36,156 nt of DNA from Diphasiastrum complanatum (Eukaryota > Streptophyta > Lycopodiopsida > Lycopodiales > Lycopodiaceae): NCBI GenBank assembly GCA_029204225.1, contig CM055109.1, positions 45,708,810-45,744,965 of the forward strand. The letters run 5' to 3'. Every line of letters starts with the position of its first letter. Position 1 is the stretch's first letter. This document shows positions 30,186-36,156 of the stretch, piece by piece. The notes beneath the pieces were generated by a model. That model was not told where the DNA came from and did no database searches. It saw nothing but the letters and a program-made list of their open reading frames with translations. The position numbers were made by a program, and so were the translations under genes.

Positions 30186-31554
30186 GATATGGTCCTCATA
30201 ATAAACTACAAAAATTTGGCTAGGATTTTAGGAGAGCGGAAATTGAAACTTGTTCTTTTGTACAAGGGAATGCCTTTTCAGTGACCTAGTGATTCTTCCT
30301 TATCTTACTTCTTTCCATATTAAAGTACGTCAAGTATGTCCTTCTAAGTAATTGGTCCATATCTATGAAATGGGCTCTCTTCTTTTCCACATTGTAGGTG
30401 GAGTTGTCACAACATTAGGTGGCTACTCCTCTTTGCCATTGGAACAACGCAAGCATATTAATTTATTAATTTGAGCCTCAATGCACCAAGTGAAAGAAAT
30501 GGCCCAATCATTAAGCATAGTTTGACATTTATTAAGCAACTTGCCTATGCAATCATAAAGGAAGATTGTCTGTGTGCATATATATGAGTTGTGAAGGCCC
30601 CCAAAGGGGAGGTAGGGAGCTGAGATTCTTGATTTGCATGTTGTCTAAATCCCGCCACGTTGTGATGGTCATCTCAAAAGCTATGGCGAGCTAATTAAGT
30701 TTTCCATAGCTTTCAACAACAAGGCCATTCATATCCATAAACTTGTTAAGGCTTATTCAAACCTAGTGTAAGAATTTCACATTTAGCATTGTTTTTTGTA
30801 TTTATCAAATAGAATCAACCTTCTACTATTAAACAAAAAAATGTAGAAATTATGACATATAGATTTCCACTTTACCAATGATTTAATTTTAAACAGGAAT
30901 TGGTACAAACTTATTTCGAATTTACTTCCAAAAAAACTTGAAATCATTAAAATGTTTTCGAGTCTCAAGCAACAACCACCAAGGGCCAAGGTTTAAAGGC
31001 CAAATTAACACTACACTATTGCTTGAGACACGCAAAAAGGTCTAAGGGCCAAAGCCTAAGGGCCATTCCATAACTACATTTTAATACATAACATCAATAA
31101 AACTTTATGACCCTAACCTTCCCCACAAGAACCGAGCCAAATATAAGCTAGTTTTGAGAGCATGAAAGCATTGGTTTGAAGCTCACCAACTACACATTTG
31201 GACGCTTTGAGCATGCTCCAAACTTGGCTATGCTTTATTGTGGATGTACATAGCATGTCAATAGTTTACTATTGATACTAGAACAATTCAGTGTTCATAA
31301 AGGCCCCAAGAATAGGCATTAGGCATGTAAATGAATCCAAATTCAAAGCTCAACATTGTTCCTAACACATTCAACCCTAGATAAATGTTAGGCCAAGAGT
31401 AGCATATAGCTAACTAATAGAGAGGGTTAACACATATAGAGAGACAACGATGATGATCCTTGTGTTACACAACTCAAATTGATGGACCTGAGGGTTGGTG
31501 ATGGGGGGCTAGCAAAATGCCTTAAAAGAGAAAATGAAGTGTGTAATACAAGCC
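30186..31554. other. No gene recognised
   Basis: The stretch is AT-rich, with short low-information frames. A few GGGCC(A/T)AAG repeats lie near 30990-31070. Nothing could be assigned. Confidence 0.5.
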
Positions 31555-31687
31555 TTTAGATCAAGTCACCAGCATGTAGCTAGAGATCTATTAGACATTG
31601 TACATTCAGACATATGTGGCCCAATGCATTGATCGTAAATGGGTCTTTAAGATCAAGTACAAAGTTGATGGGAGTATTGATCGAACT
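31555..31687 (+). pseudogene. Chimeric Copia scrap: integrase start fused to RT
   Basis: The plus frame from about 31559 reads HVARDLLDIVHSDICGPMH, the first catalytic part of a Copia integrase, then stops at 31630. From about 31628 another frame reads IDRKWVFKIKYKVDGSIDR, the N-terminal RT block that should lie over 1 kb downstream. The join is within ATGCATTGAT. At about 31687 the scrap meets Copia G in opposite orientation. Confidence 0.75.
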
Positions 31688-32370
31688 GCGCTTTTGACCA
31701 AAAGTAGTTTGGCAAGCTCCACAATGGTGCGACTTTTCCTCTCAGCTACCTCATTGCTATGTGGTTTATGTGATTGAGTAAATTGCCTTTTGATTCCATG
31801 CTCCTTGCAAAATGCTTCAAAGTCTTCCCCTTTGTGTTCGCCCCCTCTACCTAATCTTAGAACCTTAATGCGAGCATCCAGTTGGTTCTCTACCAAAGCT
31901 TTGAATTCCTTGAAATGAGCAAATGCATCAGATTTCTTCTTCAAAAAGTAGATCCATGTTCTCCTAGAGTAGTCGTCAATGAATGTCATGAAGTAGTAGG
32001 CTCCTCCCAACAACGTGGTCTTCATAGGGCCGCACAAGTCACTATTGAGCTCAATTGGCTTCTTCACTCTAGTGACTCCCCCCTTCTTGAATTTGGTGCT
32101 TCCCCAACATGCAGCCTTTACAAATGAAATGCTACTCATCCTGTATTGCAGGTAGTCCACTTAACATCTTCAATCTGGCCATCAATCATAGACTTCCATA
32201 GTTCAAATGACCCATTCTTCTATGCCAGAACTCAGATTGTGAAGCTATTGACGAAGCTAAACCGTATTCTCCAGGTTTTGCCATCCCCAACTGAAAGTAA
32301 GCTCTTTGTAAGTCCGGTTACGTAAAGCACATTTGAAATGTTCTTTATCTTACCATTTGAAAACTGTACA
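31688..32370 (-). pseudogene. Copia G integrase
   Basis: KIKNISNVLYVTGLTKSLLS (protease end) and EFWHRRMGHLNYGSL (pre-integrase zinc histidines) precede ELNSDLCGPMKTT with the first catalytic Asp and TFIDDYSRRTWIYFLKKKSD. The second catalytic site reads RLGRGGEHKG where RSDRGGEY-type is normal, so that Asp is lost. The Glu is in EVAERKSRTIVE. A TGA and a frameshift near 32195 and 32150 break the frame. Coding similarity ends at about 31690. Confidence 0.88.
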
Positions 32371-32870
32371 GGTACATTACCGATGCCCTGAATTTGGCAC
32401 CCTTCCCCATTGGCCTATGTGACCTTCTCTCCATCATGGATTGGCGAGAAGTTCTCAAACCAATCATGCTTCCCAATCATGTGTCTAGTGGCGCCCCAAT
32501 CTATAGACCATCTAGCACCATCGTCCACATGAGATGCCAATGCCGATGAGAAGACGTTGATTTCGTCATCCTCTCCATCATCCTCAACAATATTGCCTTG
32601 TTGCTTCACTTTTCCTTGCTTGATATCCGCTTTCTTTTTGTAGCACTCCCGCGCCCAATGTCTGGGCTTGTGGTAGTAATAGCACTTGCCCTTTTTCTGG
32701 CTTTGATGATGGCTCTCCCTCGTCCTGATCATCCTTGCCCTTTTTTGGAATCGTTTCCACCTCTTTTGGTTGCCTTTGGCCACCAATGTTTGGTCTTCCT
32801 GAGTGGTATGCCTCAATTTGACCACCTCTCGCCGCTGCTCTTCCTACAATAAGATCCCATGAAGATCTTC
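32371..32870 (-). pseudogene. Copia G zinc knuckle and protease
   Basis: The knuckle reads CYYYHKPRHWAREC. The family form is CYYCHKPGHWAREC, so the second Cys and the Gly are lost; both fit G-to-A changes. An acidic linker (VEDDGEDDEINVFSSAL) follows, then protease WSIDWGATRHMIGKHDWF, with Asp-Trp-Gly in place of Asp-Ser-Gly. A stop after HDGEKVT at about 32415 precedes CQIQGIGNVPVQFSNGK. Confidence 0.85.
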
Positions 32871-32882
32871 AAAGATGGACAA

Positions 32883-33406
32883 TCACTCCCTTGAGGCAAT
32901 GCCGGTCACGAACATTTGTAAGCTTTTTGACATTTTGCTCATAATGGTGTGTAACAATTCAGCATCCCTGACGGGTTCTCCAATGGCAACAAGATGATCT
33001 CTTAATTCCTTGATCCTGGTGCAGAAGCATCCCACAGTTTCATTCTCTTCCATCCTAATGGTGTTAAGTGTTGACTTCAAGAACATGGCACGAGCTGGAT
33101 TAGCGGTCTGAAATTGTGTTCTTAAGGCTTCCCAAGATCCTCTGGCCTTCAACGAGTCACTTATGTGGGTGATTCCATGATCTTTCATTGATAAGTTGAT
33201 CAATGACAATGCTCTTTGAGCCTTCCTGTCAAAAGCTCTCATGTCGGCTGGAGTGGTATTCGGCCTTACCTCGATGACCGCAAAATATCCCACAGCTCCT
33301 TCTCCATGAGGATGCTCTTCATTTTGAACTACAATATGTTATAGTTTGATGCCCCATCCAATTTACTTGCCTCGCCCAAAATCGCCTCATTGATTTTGAT
33401 CATCTC
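32883..33406 (-). pseudogene. Copia G gag (UBN2-type)
   Basis: The likely ATG is at 33404-33406 or close by, opening MIKINEAILGEASKLDGASN. A TAG follows in front of FKMKSILMEKELWDIL, the Copia gag N-terminal motif. A frameshift leads to RPNTTPADMRAFDRKAQRAL, then LKARGSWEALRTQFQTANPA and MEENETVGCFCTRIKELRDH and a stop at 32883-32885. These are the UBN2 gag landmarks. Confidence 0.85.
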
Positions 33407-34325
33407 CAAAACACTTAAGACTCTACCTATAGGCTAAAAAGAGTACACCAAAGCCAGTGGTGATGTCGAAATGCAAAAATAAATACTTGCACTTTTAGCG
33501 TACCACTCGCCGCTTTGTCACCAAATTGGAAGCCAAGATGTTTTCCGTTTCCAAAATGCCTTTAGGCACTATGAAATGGAAGACAAATTTAAAAAATAGA
33601 GGGTAGTTGCATTGGAGTTCATGTACTTGAAAATCAGTGCTCTACAAAAAATGAACGTGAAGATGAATCAACAGTTATAGGTCTTGAATATCTTGAGCAT
33701 AAGAAAAGTTTTCATTCTCTTCATTGGTATACAGTACTATCATAAGTGAATTAAGTAAACCAGGCAGTCCAAAACCAACACATAAGATATTTCAAAAGAA
33801 GGAAGATAAAATTTAGAATATGACGGCACTTACAGTGGAGTTCAATTATATTGGACAACCTTTAAGATAATTTGAAAAAATTCCATGTTTTTTAGTATGT
33901 CAGTTAGGCTTTGTACTTGAACATCCTGAAGAACAAAGCAAAGCAAAGTAAAATAAAAGCTGTAACAAAAACCACATAACTGAACAATAATTACGAACCA
34001 TGGCAAACTTAATAAAGTCAACTATTATCGAACATTACAACGGCTAAACAGCCGCCAAAAATTATCGCATACTTTTAGTAAAAAGTTGGTAGCCAAAGTC
34101 TTACAGAAAACCTGTTCAAAATTGTGCCAAAGCAACATCTTATTTTGAAATCTTAGCATCCAAAATAATGTAGCTAGTCTATCAAAGGGCTCCTAGCCGA
34201 GCAAAGTTTCTTCAAAGATAAATTTTAGAAAAACTACACTTTTGCAGTTGAGTCGCAGTCTTCTCTCTCTTTTTTGCCACTCTGAAAATTAGAACTCAGT
34301 ATTAGTAACATTGTCATCAGATTAA

Positions 34326-34326
<1 letters not shown>
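33407..34326. other. No gene recognised; presumed 5' flank of Copia G
   Basis: By position the leader and 5' LTR of G should lie here, but I found neither a tRNA-iMet primer site nor a TG...CA pair. The rest is AT-rich without recognisable coding sequence. Confidence 0.45.

Positions 34327-34420
<94 letters not shown>
34327..34420. repeat. (TG)47 microsatellite
   Basis: An uninterrupted TG run of 94 bases. The Cys-Val and Thr-His runs that it would encode are artefacts. Confidence 0.98.
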
Positions 34421-34424
<4 letters not shown>

Positions 34425-35718
34425 TGTCTCGAAAGGGTTGACCATAGAAATATCGCAAAATATCACTCTAGATCATAGGAAAGGGACACTCCATTTCTTA
34501 ATGAAAAGGTGTATAACAACAAAATTTTCAAGGATCAAAAGTTTGGTATTATCATCAAAAGCCTATTTAAATTTGTAGATCAAGAGACACATTATACAAA
34601 TATAATTGTTAAGGATTCTTACCTTTTTGCTCTAGTATCCCTTTATAGAATTGACATTCTTCAAAGTCATAAAAAAAATGCTTCTACATTTTGACTTGGA
34701 AGTTCTTATGGCCTCAAATAAGTGAGCATTATGAGCGTTAATGATATTTGTTAATGGGGATGATTATTTTAAGAATCACTTTTTTCAATAATGCTCTTAA
34801 AAAGCTTCCTCTTTTAGAACAATCGTATTATTGCACATGTTAAGAACATTTTCAACATATTTACATTTTTTTTAATAAAATTAGAAGATTCAATCTGGAG
34901 AATGGGGATAAATTTGGCTATTAAATGGTCACTCATGCCAATCATTCAAAGTGCAAAGCATTCATGTAGTTTATTTCGAAGAAGTATTATAACTTTCTCT
35001 TAACAAAAATATTGAATCTTGAGCGCATAGAACGTATGAAAAAGTTATGATTTAAATGATTTTGCTATGTTAAGACAAAGATATATGATGAATCAATCAC
35101 TTGCTTATATGTCTATGAATTTTCATTTAAATTGGAATATTGTAAATTGGGAGTGTGTATGAAATTGCATCAACCAATTAGTACCATGGTAGAGTAATCT
35201 ATGTTCACATGAATATATATTAAGAGTAAGCTTATCTCAAGTAGACTACTCTAGTGTGATTTTTATTTTGACAAAGTTAGTGGTAACTAAAGTGCATCCA
35301 ATCATTCACAATCAATCATGCAACGAACATCAATGACATATACCCAAAGTTTAATGCTTAAAAGAACAAGATTGATCTAATAAAGTTCAACCTTTTTAAG
35401 GGAGTAGGATGTATGCCGATAATTATATATTCCATCAAATGGACAATATATTGTTGCCTATAACCATTAGGAGGTAGGTTTAACTATAATATATTGCTTC
35501 ATAGAAGATAGCTACCAACTACACACATAGACATAGATGAACACATCCCCCCCAACACACACACACACACACATTTTACTATATAATGCTATAATTCTTT
35601 GCATAGGACAATTATGTCATGACTATTTGCATTTGTTTAAAATACTAATGATGCATTGTTTACTGTGACAACGAATCTCTGCAAGAAAAGAAAACGATTG
35701 GATTGCAATAATAATTTT
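34421..35718. other. No gene recognised; short (AC)n at 35555-35573
   Basis: The stretch is AT-rich and without recognisable domains. A short AC repeat of about 19 bases lies at 35555-35573. Element H begins at the right end. Confidence 0.5.
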
Positions 35719-36156
35719 TGAAAAAGAGATGGATGGATGTTAGTTGGAGGAGGTTCTGAAGCCTTTGTTGGGTAAATTCCTCTGTATTGAGACGTTCAAT
35801 GATAGCTACTCTCATACTAGGAACAACAAACTCAATAGGCATTACGACTTCATGTTCGTACACCATCTGAAATGGCGTTCACCTTGAAGGTGGTTCTGAA
35901 AGCCCATAGAGTTGCGTGAAGTTTGTGTTCCCAATTCAAGCGTGAGGCCTCTACCATCTTCATGATAATGCTGCAAATAGTCTTGTTCGATGACTCTGCT
36001 TGTCCATTGCATCGTGGGTAATAGGGCATGCTTTTCCTACTGACAACCAGATACGAGAATAACAAGTGAGTGATAGTTTCATTTGAGAAATGCATTTTGT
36101 GATCACTCACGAGTTCACGTGGACACCCAAAACAAACTAGGAAATTTTCGTACATG
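35719..36156 (-). pseudogene. Gypsy H integrase fragment (runs off right edge)
   Basis: The minus frame entering at the window edge reads YENFLVCFGCPRELVSDHKM with the second catalytic Asp (SDH where SDRG or SDQG is usual), then YYPRCNGQAESSNKTI with the catalytic Glu and HKLHATLWAFRTTFK. A one-base shift near 35880 leads to TPFQMVYEHEVVMPIEFVVP, the typical Ty3/Gypsy integrase C-terminal block. Sequence loses similarity near 35720. It is not a copy of the integrase of D, as the two differ in most positions. Confidence 0.85.

Larger units (their letters stand above)
31688..33406 (-). mobile_element. Copia retrotransposon G (3'-truncated)
   Basis: On the minus strand gag, zinc knuckle, protease and integrase follow each other in Copia order. 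The element ends within integrase at about 31688, against an oppositely oriented Copia scrap. RT and RNase H are absent, and no LTR was identified. Confidence 0.88.

Noticed and set aside
34234-34578. Open frames with Cys-Val and Thr-His runs on both strands
   Set aside because: They are translations of the (TG)n microsatellite.
1-36156. A complete autonomous retroelement or a defence/biosynthetic gene system
   Set aside because: Every element lacks at least one essential part, and only one host gene is supported; no cluster of cooperating genes is present.

Overview
The window is nuclear DNA from a land plant. The evidence is one multi-exon choline/ethanolamine kinase gene with clean GT-AG introns, set among decayed Ty1/Copia, Ty3/Gypsy and LINE retrotransposons, with long (GA)n and (TG)n microsatellites. 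The lineage cannot be fixed from sequence alone. The very high load of old, mutually truncated retroelements suggests a large, repeat-rich genome. No prokaryotic, organellar or viral operon-like structure was seen.

Layout, left to right. 1-4313 (minus): Copia element A, with part of its 3' LTR, RNase H, RT, integrase, protease and gag, broken by nonsense codons, frameshifts and a 70-bp tandem duplication. 4314-4790: probable 5' LTR remnant of A. 4816-5244 (minus): a LINE RT 3' fragment. 5263-5600: a (GA)34 tract and a 131-bp tandem duplication. 5601-7835: no gene recognised, several inverted repeats. 7836-11330 (plus): Gypsy element B (LTR, TATA, primer-binding site, gag). 11562-13970 (plus): a related Gypsy element C (gag, two zinc knuckles, retropepsin). 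14001-15190: an unassigned minus-strand ORF and a regulatory-looking tract with G-boxes, a TGACG-flanked palindrome and ten TTCnnGAA dyads. 15197-19037 (minus): Gypsy element D (complete-looking integrase, RNase H, RT, gag C-terminus). 19038-20697 (plus): Copia element E with its 3' LTR. 20888-22015 (plus): Copia fragment F with LTR. 22016-24326: nothing recognised.

24327-27808 (minus) is the only gene that looks functional: seven coding exons, 362 codons, encoding a choline/ethanolamine kinase, the first step of the CDP-choline (Kennedy) route to phosphatidylcholine and phosphatidylethanolamine. A possible promoter with an ACACGTGTC (G-box/ABRE) motif lies near 28.8-29.0 kb, and a degenerate ~41-bp minisatellite follows it upstream. 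29.6-30.2 kb holds three copies of an unidentified repeat. 31555-31687 (plus) is a chimeric Copia scrap fused tail-to-tail with Copia element G (31688-33406, minus). 34327-34420 is (TG)47. 35719-36156 (minus) is a Gypsy integrase (H) that runs off the right edge.

The elements are not expected to work together as a system; all are defective. Their nonsense codons mostly fit C-to-T change at CAA, CAG or CGA codons, and the two arms of the 70-bp duplication differ only by transitions, two of them at CpG. This is the pattern expected of DNA methylated for a long time. The less ordinary items are the TTCnnGAA array with its neighbouring unknown ORF, the shared short-spaced CX2CX3HX4C gag zinc knuckles of B and C, the WRKY-type motif cluster in LTR F, and the two sharp junctions between oppositely oriented truncated elements.
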